From contig CM054058.1 in assembly GCA_028641055.1 (NCBI GenBank), forward strand, positions 496,761,919 to 496,825,918: a stretch of 64,000 nucleotides of DNA, in the 5' to 3' direction. Shown piece after piece: positions 41,239 to 53,267 of this stretch. The first letter of the stretch is position 1. Each line of letters begins with the position of its first letter. The notes under the pieces were generated by a model. The model was not told the origin of the DNA, did no database searches, and worked only from the letters and a program-made list of their open reading frames with translations. The DNA is from Alopecurus myosuroides (lineage: Eukaryota; Streptophyta; Magnoliopsida; Poales; Poaceae). A program made the translations under genes and the position numbers.

Positions 41239-44181
41239 TGCTGCCGTTGTCGATCAGTACCTTGCTGAACTTCACGTTCTTCTGAGGGCCCAAGAAGGTG
41301 GGATCCAGCACCAAGGCGTAGCTACCCGGGTTGGGCATCACCTTAGGATGATCCGCTCTGGACCACGTGATCTCTTGGTTGCACCAGTGCATGTAGTGAG
41401 GAACAGCGGGGATCACAGCATTGACCTCCATGGCGCGCCTGTGCTGAGACTGCTTGTCGAAGTGCTCAGAGGTGAAGATCATGTAGCTCTCGTGATGCTC
41501 TTGATACCGGTTGCGGTCTCCACCACCATTGTTGCCGTTGTTGTTGTTACCTTGGTTGTTGTTGTTGTTGTTGTTGTTGTTTCCTCTGTTGTTGTTGCGG
41601 GTGTAGTAGTAGTAGTTCTTGTTGTTGTTGTTGTTGTTGTTGTTGCGGTAGCCATCGTTGTTGAAGTATCGGTTGGATCCTATAGCCATCTGGTTCACAT
41701 TCTCTCTTCTCGGGAAAGCTGTAGGCCGAGCAGCGGGTGCACGAGCAGGCTGCACAGCAGCATTCGCAGCTGGCAGAGGAGGTGGAGGAGGCAGGCCCTC
41801 ATTCTTGATCTCTTCCCACCAACTGCACTGCCGAGTAGTGTGGTTGGCGGGTCTAGCGGGATGCCGAGTGTGGAAGCTGCATGGGCCATCCTTCATGTCC
41901 TTGAAGACAAAGTTCGGTGCCGGACCCGAGTTGCCGCTACCCTGCTGGGAAGCACTGTATGGATTCTTGTTGCCTTGGCCTTGATTTTGGTTCTGCCCGT
42001 ACTGGGCTCCAGCAGTTTTTGGCCTCTGGCTACTCACAGCTCCGGTAGCCACAGCATTCACCTCCTCTGGATCGTACCGGGTATCAATCCGGTCACCTCT
42101 GCGCTTGTTGCGGAACTCATTGCGCTTGCTGTTGTTGTTGTTGTTGTTGTTGTTGTAGTTCCTTCTCGGTTCAGCAGCATCAAGGAGAGGCTGAGTTGGG
42201 TCACCGAGTGCGTACTGATCCGCAATCCGGATGGTCTCAGCGAGAGTACTCGGCATCTCTCTCTGCAGCCTTTGCCACAACATGCTGCCATGCCTGCAGC
42301 CCTGCGCGAACCAAGTGATGGCCTGGGCTTCATTCACACCTTCACAAGTGTTCCTCAGAGTACTCCACCGAGTAAGATACTCTCGGTCCGTCTCCTCTTC
42401 CCGCTGCCTGCAAGCGGATAGCTGCTGCGGCCTATTCGGCCTCCGGTAGGTGCTGGTGAAGTTGCTGACAAAAGCCTCCGTGAAGTCAAGCCAGCAGTTG
42501 ATGCTGTGCTTGGGCAGGTTGTTGAGCCAGGTTCTTGCTGGTCCTTCTAGCATTTGCGGGATGGACCGCACGGCCCATCTCCGGTTGCCGCCTGCAATGT
42601 GCACGGCTGTGACATAGTCATTGAGTCAGTCTTCTGGCTTGGTGCTGCCATCATAGCACTTGGTCCCTCTAGCGAGCTGGAACTACTTCACCGATGGCTC
42701 TGTCATGATGCGTGGGCCAAAGCATTCTGGGCCAGGCGGCCCCTTGCTCTCGAGCTGCGCGGATAGGCCGATCCGGTCCAGCTTGTGCCTGGCATCACTG
42801 GGCTCCAGCACACGCTCACCCACGCGATCCAGGATATCATAGCCAGCCAAACCCATAGCCGAGTAGCCATCATCATATCTGTCCACCTGCACGACTGCAG
42901 GTTGCTCCACCGGGTTGGCGGCTGGTGCGACTGCACGCGGCTGCTGCCTCTGCGGAGTAGGCTGAGCAACCTGATGCCGAGAAGGGCCTGGGCGATCTCC
43001 ATCTCGCGCCTCGCTGTGAGCTTTATGGGCTTGATAGCCTGCTCCTGCAGTGTTGTGTTTTTGACCGGACTGTCGCGGCACAGCGTGCTGTTTCACGGCG
43101 ACAGCCGGGTCGTACACCTGCATCTGCCTGTCTCTGCCAGAGTGCCCACTCCGGTCCCTCTCACGGCTGGGATGCGGTGATGAGGCCTGAACGTTAGATC
43201 TGGCCGCATGCGAATGCACCACCTGAGAAGCTCCAGCACCCGGGTTGGCTTTCCGGAACTCCTCGTTCTGCCTAGCAGCCTCTAGCACTAGCTCATTGAG
43301 CCTCTCCTGCTGCCTAACGCGCGCGTCGCCAGCAAGATGCGGCAACTCAGCAGCTACAGCCTCAGCAGCTCTAAGGGTTTTGGCAGGGGTGCTGTATTTG
43401 GGTCTGGTGGTGGCGGTGTTTTGGCTAGCAGCTTGGCCAGCAGTTTCTCCAACTGCTGCCATTTCGGTGCCTAGGATGCGGCGCGTAGCGCCTGCCTTGG
43501 AAGGCCTCCTCACTACAGGCGTAAAGCCATGAGCTCTGTTGTACTCGTTCTGGTCCAGTTTAAGCTCAAGCCTAAACTTTTCCAGCTCCGCCTGCTCGGC
43601 GAGCAGCTCCTGGCGCTGCCGGTCGAGCTGCGCCCTCATGGTCATGAGCTCGAGCTCGGTGGGAGGCGGCATGCCTATCGCACGGCGGATGCCGGTATCG
43701 TCGATGTCGTGGAAGGAGGGATGCAGGCCGGGATGTTGTGAGGCGCGTCGTAGGGCTTGTGCGTCCTCCCGCCAGCACTCGCGCCATCAAGATCCTCGAT
43801 GACTCCCACGGCAGCAGCCACGCCCTTCCCGGCATCAGCAGCAGGACCGGTCATCGTCACCTCCACGCGGTCCGCAGAACAGCCAGTTGGCTTTCCGCGG
43901 GCAGCGATGACAGCAGGGGATCTTCCGCGACATGCACCTGCTCGGGGTACTCGCGGTCGATGACGGTGGCGACGTAGACGAGGTGCGAGCCGAAGGAGAG
44001 CACCGTGCCACCCTCTGGCATGGCCCTGCCGCCGAAATCACCGGCGTTGTCGATGACGAAGTCGAAGGAGCCGAATCTGTGGACAAGGCCACAGACCACG
44101 CGTTCCCCAGTAGCAGAAATGGATCCCGTCCGAACGTGAACTCCAGCCAGCGCCGCTGGTTGCCCCACGGTGGGCGCCAAC
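41239..44181 (-). pseudogene. gag-pro: gag and protease N-terminal part of element D, broken
   Basis: Minus strand. The frame enters from the LTR, but the ATG used by C and E is ACG here. Frameshift near 43870, stop near 43675, then a long frame 43672-42683 that ends at a CAG-to-TAG stop, with a further TGG-to-TGA stop about 75 bases on. The gag domain proper (NCWLDFTEAF, REYLTRWSTLRNTC), the zinc-knuckle-like CSFHTRHPARPANHTTRQC, poly-Asn tracts and the protease start LIDNGS are in 42604-41239. The CACTA element cuts the protein immediately after the protease DNGS motif; the rest is at 37444-36871. Confidence 0.88.
44162..44179 (-). other. primer-binding site of element D
   Basis: Minus strand TGGCGCCCACCGTGGGGC, identical to C and E, two bases inside the 5' LTR. 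Confidence 0.85.
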
Positions 44182-45039
44182 TGTCGTGGTGGTGTCACGA
44201 CAGATGCCGTAGGATGGCTAAAGATGTGGGGACGATGGACGCTGGAGGTGCTCGGGGTGGGATCACGCAGCGAGTAGCCGCGGGTGGGATGAACCAATCA
44301 CTGCAGACAACAAGATTTACCCAGGTTCAGGGCCCTCGTGTGGAGGTAAAACCCCTACTCCTGCCTTTCTCTCTTTATATTTGTGTCTCACCGAGTAGCC
44401 ACAGTACAGTTTGGCCTACAGCCGGGTAGCCACCCTTCTCTCTAAGCAACGAGTAAGCTAGGTGTTCTCTCTAAAGACGCGACCCTCACACAGGAGGAGG
44501 CAGGGCACCTTATATACTGGTGCCCAGCCGGATACAACCAAAGGGGGAAAAAATACAAACAGATGTCGACATAGTGTGCACACTGCACACTTCCAGCTTC
44601 CCGCTGACACCTTTGGCTTCCTGGTTTGTCTGGTGTGGAAAGTCGTTGTGCAAAACCAAGAAGTTGATCTGTTATCACTGCCACCATCACAGGGTAGGCC
44701 CCCCTAACCTGCGACGCCCTGCTGACACCCTGGCGCGGATAAGCACGCGCTCTGCAAATGAACAGTGCTCCAGTACGGATCCAGGATACGCGGGATCCTG
44801 TGTCAGAACGGCTCCTTTGACTTCTGGACCGAGTAGGAAACCGCCATTTCTACTCGGACCACTTCCTCTACTCGGAGGAGAATAACTTCCTTGATTCTTT
44901 CTCCTGGCCATCAGTGCGTACGGCCGAATAGCAGTCGACCGGGTAGCGAGTACCGGGTAGCCAGCTACTCTGCCAAACGTCTCTTCTGATCTTTCCCTTA
45001 GCACTTGCCCTTACCCTACTCGGGGGTAACCCCCCAACA
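44182..45039 (-). repeat. 5' LTR of element D (858 bp)
   Basis: Same orientation and boundaries as the 3' LTR; TATA box at 44510-44516 (minus strand). 18 substitutions and one single-base indel separate the pair by my alignment. One of these destroys the gag start codon in this copy. Confidence 0.93.
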
Positions 45040-45044
45040 GTTCC

Positions 45045-45160
45045 CATAGCATCTTCTAATTTACCAATCCTAAGATTTTGATTTTCATGAGTGTTGCTAG
45101 CCTCTAAAGCAATGATTCTTTTATCAATGGTAGTTATCTTTGCTATTAAGGTTACAGTGG
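45045..45160 (-). pseudogene. middle part of element A gag-like gene
   Basis: The minus strand encodes a coiled-coil-like stretch (TIDKRIIALEASNTHENQ) typical of the gag-like protein in this element type. D cuts it on one side and insert F on the other. Confidence 0.65.
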
Positions 45161-45939
45161 TGGTGAGGCGGTGTCACACATCTAAGAAATTACGGGACAA
45201 ATGCCACTCTACTTCCGTACTCAACAAATTACACGGCTTGCCACGTTAATCTCTCTCTCCCCACGTTATCTCTCTCCTCCAACCATCTCTCCTAAAATCA
45301 TGCTTGACACATTATCTCTCTCATCCCATACGATCTCTCTTAAAAACATGCACAACTCCACTTAAGATAAAACAAACACCCACTTTAGTCTCAACAACTA
45401 TTTGAAAACATTGTGGCTCGCGGTGGCGGTCGTTGGTACGTTCGAAGGGGTTTCTTTGATCACTAATATTCATGGGCCATCACACAAGGAATTACCCCAA
45501 AAAATAAAAATAAAGCACGATAACCATTGACAGTGTAGGACACAGATTGGTCCAGCCGTCCAGGAGCATGCCACGAAAAAGAACTAGCGATTTCAACCTG
45601 GGGTCAATACTGGGTACACGAGCGGATCAGGGGGAAGGAAAAAGAAAAAAGATGTCAACCAGCGATGGTAGCGTTGCTACAACCATATAAAAGAAAAGTT
45701 AGCTTGACCTCTGCGGGAACAAATCAGGCGCGAGAAAAATAAATCAACCGTGTCAATATAAAAGAAGTTAACTAATGATCCATCTTCAGGTTCCGAGTCT
45801 CTTGCAATGCACCAAAAAAAATAGCTATCCCAAGTCCCAATCAATGTTTGGTCTTTATTTTTTTTGACGATACAGATCGGTCTGTTACTACACGTGGAAA
45901 AAATTAGCATGCACAATATGCCTAATCAACAAGCCTCTA
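45161..45939. mobile_element. insert F, left part: unclassified insertion in element A that hosts element E
   Basis: Around 45161 the A gag sequence stops, and it resumes only around 61470. Apart from element E (45940-61050) there remain 779 bp here and about 420 bp at 61051-61470 that are neither A nor E. No terminal inverted repeats, poly-A or clear TSD could be established. The left end begins near CAGTGGTGGTGAGGCGG. No coding frame beyond 79 codons. Confidence 0.55.
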
Positions 45940-46796
45940 TGTCGTGGTGGTGTCACGGCAGATGCCATAGGATGGCTAAAGTTGTGGGGACGATGGACGC
46001 TGGAGGCGCTCGGGGAGGGATCACGCAGCGTGTAGCCGCGTGAGTATGAAGCTAGAACTGCAAACAACAAGATCTACCCAGGTTCAGGGCCCTCGTGTGG
46101 AGGTAAAACCCCTACTCCTGCCTTTCTCTCTTTATATTGGTGTGTCTCCGAGTAGCCACGGTACAGGTGTTGCTTACAACCGAGTAGCCACTCCTCTCTC
46201 TACGCTATTGTAGTCCTTAGGCGTGTTCTCTAGGTCAAGAATGTGAACCGATTCTGGGATCCCTCGCGCAGGAGGGAGCAGAGCACCTTATATACTGGTG
46301 CCCAGCCGGATACAGCCAAGATGTCGACATTGTGTGCACACTGTGCACTTCCAGCTTCTCGCTGACAACTTTGGCTTCCTAGTTTGTCCGGTGTGGAAAG
46401 TCGTTCCGCAGAACCGAGGAACTGATCTGTTATCACTGACACTGTCACGGGATAGGCCCCCCTAACCTGCGACGCCCTGCTGACACCCTAGCGCGGATAA
46501 GCACGCGCTCTGCAGATGAACAGTGCTGCAGTACGGACCCAGGATACGCGGGATCCTGTGTCAGAACGGCTCCTTTGACTTCTGGCCCGAGTAGGAGACC
46601 GCCCTCTCTACTCGGTCCACTTCCTCTACTCGGAGGAGAGTAACTTCCTTGATTCTTCCTTCTGGACATCAGTATGTACGGCCGAATAGCGGACGACCGG
46701 GTAGCGAGTACCGGGTAGCCGCTACTCTGCCAAACGTCTCTTCTGATTCTGCCCTTAGCACTTGCCTTTACCCTACTCGGGGGTAACCCCCCGACA
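45940..46796 (-). repeat. 3' LTR of element E (857 bp)
   Basis: In plus orientation it runs from TGTCGTGGTGG to CCCCCCGACA. Minus-strand TATA box at 46288-46294. It is closer to the D LTR than to the C LTR but clearly distinct from both. Confidence 0.93.
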
Positions 46797-46813
46797 TTAG
46801 TCCCCGAAGCTGG
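46797..46813 (-). other. polypurine-tract region of element E
   Basis: Minus strand CCAGCTTCGGGGACTAA directly before the 3' LTR. Confidence 0.7.
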
Positions 46814-47313
46814 TAGAGTCCTGTGAACTTGTTCACTAGGCTCTGCCAGCTTAAAAACCAACCTTGTCTTTGAACTTTAAGATGCTGAGTAGAACCTCCG
46901 AGTAGCCCTTAATCCTGTCTCGAGCTTCCTCTTTTCCGAATAGAACCACCTCTCTTCTCTGTCGCCGAGTAAAAAGACTTAGCGAGATTTCCAATCAGAA
47001 TCTCTGCGTGGCAGAGCAAAATCTGGCTTTTCGTACTGCAACTGGGCACGTGTCACGCTACCACACCCCCGACGCCTCGGTGCCCGGGATCTGACAGGCC
47101 ACGCGCCCAGTTTTCACGGCCTGAGCCCACTAGCCCGTTAGGTCCCATCAAGTGCAGTAATTACCCACGATCGCGTCGTGGGATCGAATGCGGCCGTTAC
47201 GCGCGCCGACTGCGCCGTGTGCGTTTCTAACCGGCCCACACACCCCACGCCGCACGATCTCCGTGCGTAACTGATCCCACTATCTCCGACTGTAACGGCA
47301 ACCCGAGGGGAAA

Positions 47314-47321
47314 TATAAATA
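47314..47321 (+). promoter_or_regulatory. TATA box of the antisense gene (element E)
   Basis: TATAAATA followed by CCCCCTCGGTAACTCC, about 165 bp before the ATG at 47487. This is the most consensus-like of the three copies. Confidence 0.72.
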
Positions 47322-47486
47322 CCCCCTCGGTAACTCCTTCTTCCCCCTCCTGCCTTCATTCTCCCTTTGCCCCTTCGTTTCTCCGCCGCCACCGAGCTCT
47401 TCGCCGCCATGCATCTCACAGCGCCAAAAGGCCAGTTCTTTCCGCCAAATTCCACCAAATCACCATCAAATTTCCTCTCCTGCTCG

Positions 47487-50400
47487 ATGGCTCGCGACGA
47501 CGACGCCCGCGCCGGGTGGGCTGGATCTAACGTCACGGCAGACGAGTGCCGGTGGTTGGTGAACACCCGGCGAGTTCCTCCCGGCGTCCGCTGCCGGCAT
47601 CCCGATGGCGAGCTCGTCCCCACTCCGGAGGCGGACGAGCACGTGGTGTTCCTCGCGCACTTCGCGCGGGGATTCGGGCTGCCCGTGTCAGACTTCTTCC
47701 GCGCCTTCCTCAACCACTTCGGAATCCAACCGCATCACCTACCGTCGAAGGCAATGGTGATGCTCGCATACCACGCTGTGGTGTGCGAGGCGTTCCTGGG
47801 CGTGCGCCCCACGCCGATGACCTGGGCGCGCTACTTCTTCTTCAGGGAGCAGAGCAAGGCCAAGCCGGGTAGCACAGATAGCGGCCGCGGCATGACCGAG
47901 ACCGGCAGCGCCATGATGGTGCAGCGCAGCGGAACCAGCCATCCGCGCATCAAGGGCCTCGACTCCGTGCGCAAATGGCAGAGAACCTTCTTCTACGTGA
48001 AGAACATCTCTGTCAAAGAAGGCGAGCCCCCGGTGGACCAATTCGCCTCCTACCGGGCAGAATTGGGGGTTCAAGCCCCCGCTAGAAGGTGACATCAAGC
48101 AGATCAACACGCGCCTCGCCCAGCTGAAGGAGAAGGGGCTCAAGGACGACGACCCCATTGCCTGCTGGATTTCCAGGCGAGTGCTCCCGCTGCAGCGCCG
48201 CGCACACCTCATGTGCTACATGGGCGGCAACAGAGATTGCACCCGAACGACCACGTTCGAGCTCAGCAATGCGGATGTGTCCGTCTAGGCGCGCTCCATC
48301 ATGAGCACCGGCCTCAACGACCACTGGCAGTATGGCTTTGTGCCGTACAGCCGCACGAAGCCAATCAAGCGGGTTAGTACTTCTCATCTTGTTTCCTGCC
48401 TATTGATTCCGAGTAGATAGCCTTCTTAGCTTGGTATGCTTAGTATCCGCACTCTGTGCCGAGTAGGGCACTTAGCCGTATCTCTTTAGGCTTCATGTGC
48501 TTTATGTTTGCACTACATGCCGAGTAGAACACTTGCTACTATCTGTTAGGCTTCCTGTGCTTTGTGTTTGCACGCCTCGTTGAGTAGGACGCTTACTTTA
48601 TTATGCTTTGTGCTTACATCCCGTCCAGGGTAGAACCCCTTACGCTGCTCAACTGATTTGTGTTGCTTGCTTATATCTCCAGCGCCTTGCTCGCCAGCTC
48701 GCTGAGAGCGAGGAGCGCTTCGAGGCCAACTGGCACGAAGATCGAAAGGAGGACGACGAGGTCTCCTACGACACCGCGGACACCCTCTGCATCCCCCATG
48801 CCGTCCAGCCGGGTAAGCATCATGTCGATGCGTCCATTCGGGACTGGTCCGAAGACGACGACGAAGGTGACCGAGTTCACCGTTTTGGTCGCGAGTAGCG
48901 CAACTTAGTTTCTTTCTGTTTCTCAATTGTTTTCTTCTCCTCAACTCTACAGATGATATTGATGCTGAGGAAGAGGACGAGGACGCCCTCGAGGTCGATC
49001 CGCTCGCGGTTGCTGCTCCCGCCACTCGGAAGAGGGCGGGCAGCGGTGCCCAGGAGCCCACTGCCAAGAAGGCCAAGAAGGGCGAGAAGAAGACCAAGAA
49101 GGTCTCTGGGAGACGGCCACCCCCTTCACGTGCAGGGTGAGTGATTTTCTTCCAAGTTGTAATCTGTTGTGGCTGCTTTTCCTGAATCCCTTATTCCACC
49201 GCTGCTTCTCGGTTTCTTCTTTCTCTCTTTCTTTCCTGAACTCCTTTTTCTCTTCAGCGCCCCCTTGGACGCTGATGCCGCTGCCGCTCCCTCCAAATCC
49301 AAGAAACGATCCGCCATTGACCTCGATGAGCTCATCGACCTTTCTGATGAGGACGAGACCGCGGCGCGGGACGGGGCGCGTGCGCCCTCTCCCGTGAAGG
49401 GTGAAGACAAAGACGACACCAACGTCCAGGGCATGGACAATGGTGCCCAGGACGCCGAGCAGGAGCAGCAGGCATGCGCGGAACAACAAGCGCAGGATGC
49501 TGCTCACGACGAGAGACCCCCTTCTCCCTAGCTGCCACAGCTGGGGAGAACACAGAAACAGCCACCGAGCATCAAGATCGTGCCGCCCTTGAGCGGCAGG
49601 AAGAGAGCCAGGAGCAGCAAGACACTGATGTTGTTGCCCGAGATGACCCCGCGGCCCAGCCGCGGGTAGACGAACAAGAAGACGTACAACCAGATCCCGC
49701 TGCCGAGCAGCGGGTTAAGACCACTGCAGTGGATGAGAACCTGCAAGGCCACGCGCAGCCGGACGCGACGCCGGGTAGCCAGCCCTCTGCGGCGCCTACC
49801 CAACAGGCTGCTCCTCCTACTGCGCCAAGCTCCCCGCCCGTGAAGAAGACCCAGACCACAGCCAGCCCTCCAGCCAAGCAGACCACAAAGAAAACTGCTT
49901 CCGATGCTGCTGGTAAGAAAGATGCAGCCGAGAAGAAGGCTGCTGAGAAGAAAGCTGTCGAGAAGCCAACTGCCAAGAAGAAGGCCGCTGAGAAGCAAGC
50001 TGCCCAGCCAGACGCTCCCGTCCGCAGGAATCCCTCGCGTGGCGCTGCTCAAGATTCTGCCGTGATGTCGCCACCTGAACCAACTGCGAAGCCTGCCGCG
50101 AAGAGTAGGCAGCTCACCATTAGTGCTTCCGGCAGTGCTGCAGGCACAGCCGCGGGATCAAGCGTTCAAGACCCGCCTGTCTACCCGCCTTACATGCTGC
50201 AGATGAGCAAACAGTATAGCATCGGTCTGAACAAGACCGAGAAACGGCTCGCTCTTACGAAAGGCAAACAGGCCCAGGCTGTGAATTCCAAGCTGCCGGC
50301 CAAGGACAAGGCCCATTCGATCTTCTCGCGCGAGATCCAGGAGACAGAGGTGGTGTCCCAGAGGCTCGAGCAGATAATCGACCGGGTAGGCTTTACTGAC

Positions 50401-52567
50401 GCTGAGTGGAATAGCGCGTTCCTTGGCAACGAGTCCTGGAATGGTCTGGCCTTGGGCAAGCTGGACCACTGGCGCACCGACTGGAACAAGGCGGACATGG
50501 GCTACAATCCCATGACCATCTCGTCCGCCACCAGCACGCTTGCCGCGAAGCTGTTCGTCCACCGCAAGGCTGCAGAGGATCTCGAGCAAACCTATGCGGT
50601 AAGTTTTGCTTTGCCTGTTCCGAGTTGTGCTTTTCTTCTCTTCTATTCTTCTTCTGTTTCTATCCATCACCCAGTCCCCGAGATTCGGGCCGAGTAGACG
50701 GGTACTCAACCGAGTTGCCGTCTTCTCGGGTCAAATCTTCAAAACATTGTCCAACTCCTTTTCTTTCTGCTTCTCAGAATAGCCTTTTGAAGAGAACAAC
50801 CCTCTACCGGCATCTGCTCTTGAATCACAGCATTGCAAAAAGGCGCCTTGAAGCCCTAGAAGCAGAACGCAAAAGTGATGCCGTGACCGAGAAGGAGGCC
50901 CTAGCTCGTACCCTTCAACTTTCCGAGCTCGAGAGTAACCTTCTAGCTATTCGGTTCATGCGTTTTGTGATTACGCCCGCTTTTGCTTTCTGCTCTAACT
51001 CCTTGTACTCTGTAGGCAAGATCGCGGCGCTGACAGATGAGCACAAGCACTGTCACGTCTTTGTTGAAAATGCCGAGACCACCATTAAGAAGTTGGAAGG
51101 TAAATTGCCGTCTTCTCGGCTTGTTCTCCTTCTTCTTCTCTGCTATTTGCTGACCATGCCCTTCTCCTCCGCAGAAGATTACAAGAAATTTCGTGAAGAG
51201 CATCTTGACTGCGTGAAACCCGCCGAGTTGCAGCAGCAACTGGAAAGCCAAGTCGTGGAGCTCAAGAGCCAACACACCACCGAGCTGGAGCCGCTGCAGG
51301 TCCAGTTAAGGGCTGCCCTTCAGGACGTCATAGACATGACCGCCGAGAAGGACAAGTTGGAGGCAGCCGCCAAGGCTAAGCAGAGGGCCCTTGAGATGGA
51401 GTGCGAGACGCTCAAGAAAAGCAACTCGGATCTCATGCTCCAATTGGCCCAGTTCCGGAGGGTTGAAGAGCGGCATGCTGCTGATGAGGAGTCATGGAAA
51501 CGGAAGCTGCAATCGCTACTCTGCGATCTGAACAGTAAGTTCTCGCATCTTAGTGCCTCCCTGTTTCCTTCCTCTTCTCTGTTGACCGATTTGCATCTCT
51601 TTGCTGCTTTCTTTTCTAATCTTTTTTGATAGCATTTTCAGAAATCTTCCCCGACCTCTGCTCAGCTTGCAAACCTGCCCTGTCAAAAGCCCAAGATGTT
51701 CGAGTAGAGAAGGGGCTGCCCATGGATACCAAGGCCTCGATTGAGGACAGCTTTACGAACATGCAGGGTCAGCTTCAGCGCCTTAAGGGCTTGGGCACGG
51801 ACTTAACGTCTGTTGCCTTCAAACTTCATGCATTGTTCTGGCCCCAAGATCCCTTGCCCTCAACTATCCGCGCGCTTGCCGAGAAGCTGAATGGCTTTAA
51901 AGCCGAGCTGAAGAAGTGGCGAGCATCCGGAGCTCGGGCAGGCGCTGACATGCTGCTCCTCTTCATCTGTAGCTGGTACGAGAACCTCAATCTCAATACT
52001 ATCCTCTAGATGCGCCGGGATTCAAAGTGGGAGAAGGATCCCGCGTGCGTGGCTCGCCGCCAGGCAGTCGCGTGGGAGATCGCCTCCTAAGAGGATGCCG
52101 CGCGCTTCATCGAAGGCCTCACCGAGCCCGACACGGATGTGGAAGGCGAGGGTGAAGACGAGGATGAAGACGATGACGAGGAGGCCACTGGGTCAGACGG
52201 GCTGAGCTTCTTCGAGAGCCCTGGCGCGGATGACAAGTCCGGGAAGGGGAAAGGCGCGGTCGTCGCGGATAGCGATGAGGAAGCCGAAAGCGAGAAGATG
52301 ACCATCGACACCGCGGCACTTTAGTTCGGCACTTCATCAGGCGCGGCCCTTGACGACACGGCGCTACTCCGCGCCCAATCTGCTGCCTCCACTTCGGCGA
52401 CGGACCTCATCTCGGTGGCCACAGCCACTTCTGATCAGGCTGCAACCAACCCAGAAGCGGATGCCGAGAAGACCGATGTCGCCAACCCGGAAGCTGACGC
52501 TGCCAAGGCCAACTCCGAAGCTGATGCCGCCAAGGCCAACATCGAAGATGCTGCTACCTCCACCTGA
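47487..52567 (+). pseudogene. antisense additional gene of element E, eight exons, decayed
   Basis: Exons: 47487-48372, 48683-48866, 48953-49136, 49258-50598, 50778-50934, 51016-51099, 51175-51534, 51633-52567. Exons 2, 5, 6 and 7 have the same lengths as in D (184, 157, 84 and 360). Exon 1 carries the PF04195-type domain; exon 4 is long and rich in Glu, Ala and Lys; exons 5-7 are coiled coil; exon 8 carries KKWRASGARAGADMLLL and an acidic, repeat-rich tail. Breaks: a net 23-base deletion near 48040 and a TAG at 48286-48288 in exon 1; a one-base deletion at about 49528 in exon 4; and stops at 52007-52009, 52088-52090 and 52322-52324 in exon 8. All eight pairs of splice sites are still intact. 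Confidence 0.82.
48373..48682 (+). repeat. minisatellite-like intron 1 of antisense gene (element E)
   Basis: Degenerate ~60-base units with GTGCTTTGTGTTTGCACGCC-like blocks and CCGAGTAG motifs, homologous to the intron 1 repeats in C and D. Confidence 0.72.
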
Positions 52568-53267
52568 TTATGTCCTGCAACACTTATGCTCCAGATTTTT
52601 ATCAAATCCCCGGAATGCCGGGTGCAGATGTACTGAACAATTATCCTTTGCATTGCTACTCAGCTTTTATTTCAGTTGAAGTTTTTATACTTAGTAACTT
52701 GAGCAGCTTTGGCTTGATGCCGGGTTGCGTTATCATGAGAGTCCCCGAGTTGCATTTTTGATCCACCCTTCCTTTTTATCTCAGCTCTTACCTGCAACTT
52801 GTTGCTTTTTTGGTATTCGAGTCACAAGAGTTCAAAGTTGGAGTTTCAAATACTTAGCCACTAGGAAACAGTCATAGTAACGCTACCCACCACATAGCCG
52901 AAAAAATTAACAACAGACAGTAAAAAACACTCTATTTGGTTGCCACACGCGTCCTTCCCTTTGCAATTTTTCATGTGTTTATTGACTCTTTGACTTGTTC
53001 TCTGGCTTGCCATGAAGCCGGTCTGCGGACAGCAGCAAAGTCGCAGAGTGTCCTGTGAGTATAAACACACTACTTTGTATGCTTTTGAAATTCTAAGCGT
53101 AGCAACCGAGTAGACAAAGATAGAACATAATAGAAACACTTAGAGCAAATTTGGACGAGGGCAGTCCCCGAGTTCAATTTCAGATTGCAGAGTAGGAGTT
53201 TAACTCGGATAAAAGAATACATACACACTTTTGCTCATGAATGAAAGCGACGAAGTAGAGCTACATT

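Larger units (their letters stand above)
26259..45039 (-). mobile_element. Element D: decayed Tat/Retand-type Gypsy retrotransposon, split by a CACTA element
   Basis: LTRs at 26259-27115 (3') and 44182-45039 (5') differ by 18 substitutions and one indel by my count (about 2.1%, about 0.8 My). TSD GTTCC lies at 26254-26258 and 45040-45044. Total length is 18,781 bp, or 14,984 bp without the CACTA element and its duplicated TGC, which matches C and E. Both gag and pol carry many stops and frameshifts. The antisense gene on the plus strand also carries two stops and a lost splice acceptor. Confidence 0.95.

Noticed and set aside
45161..45190. CAGTGGTGG as a hAT terminal repeat
   Set aside because: No complementary terminus and no 8-bp TSD at the right end.
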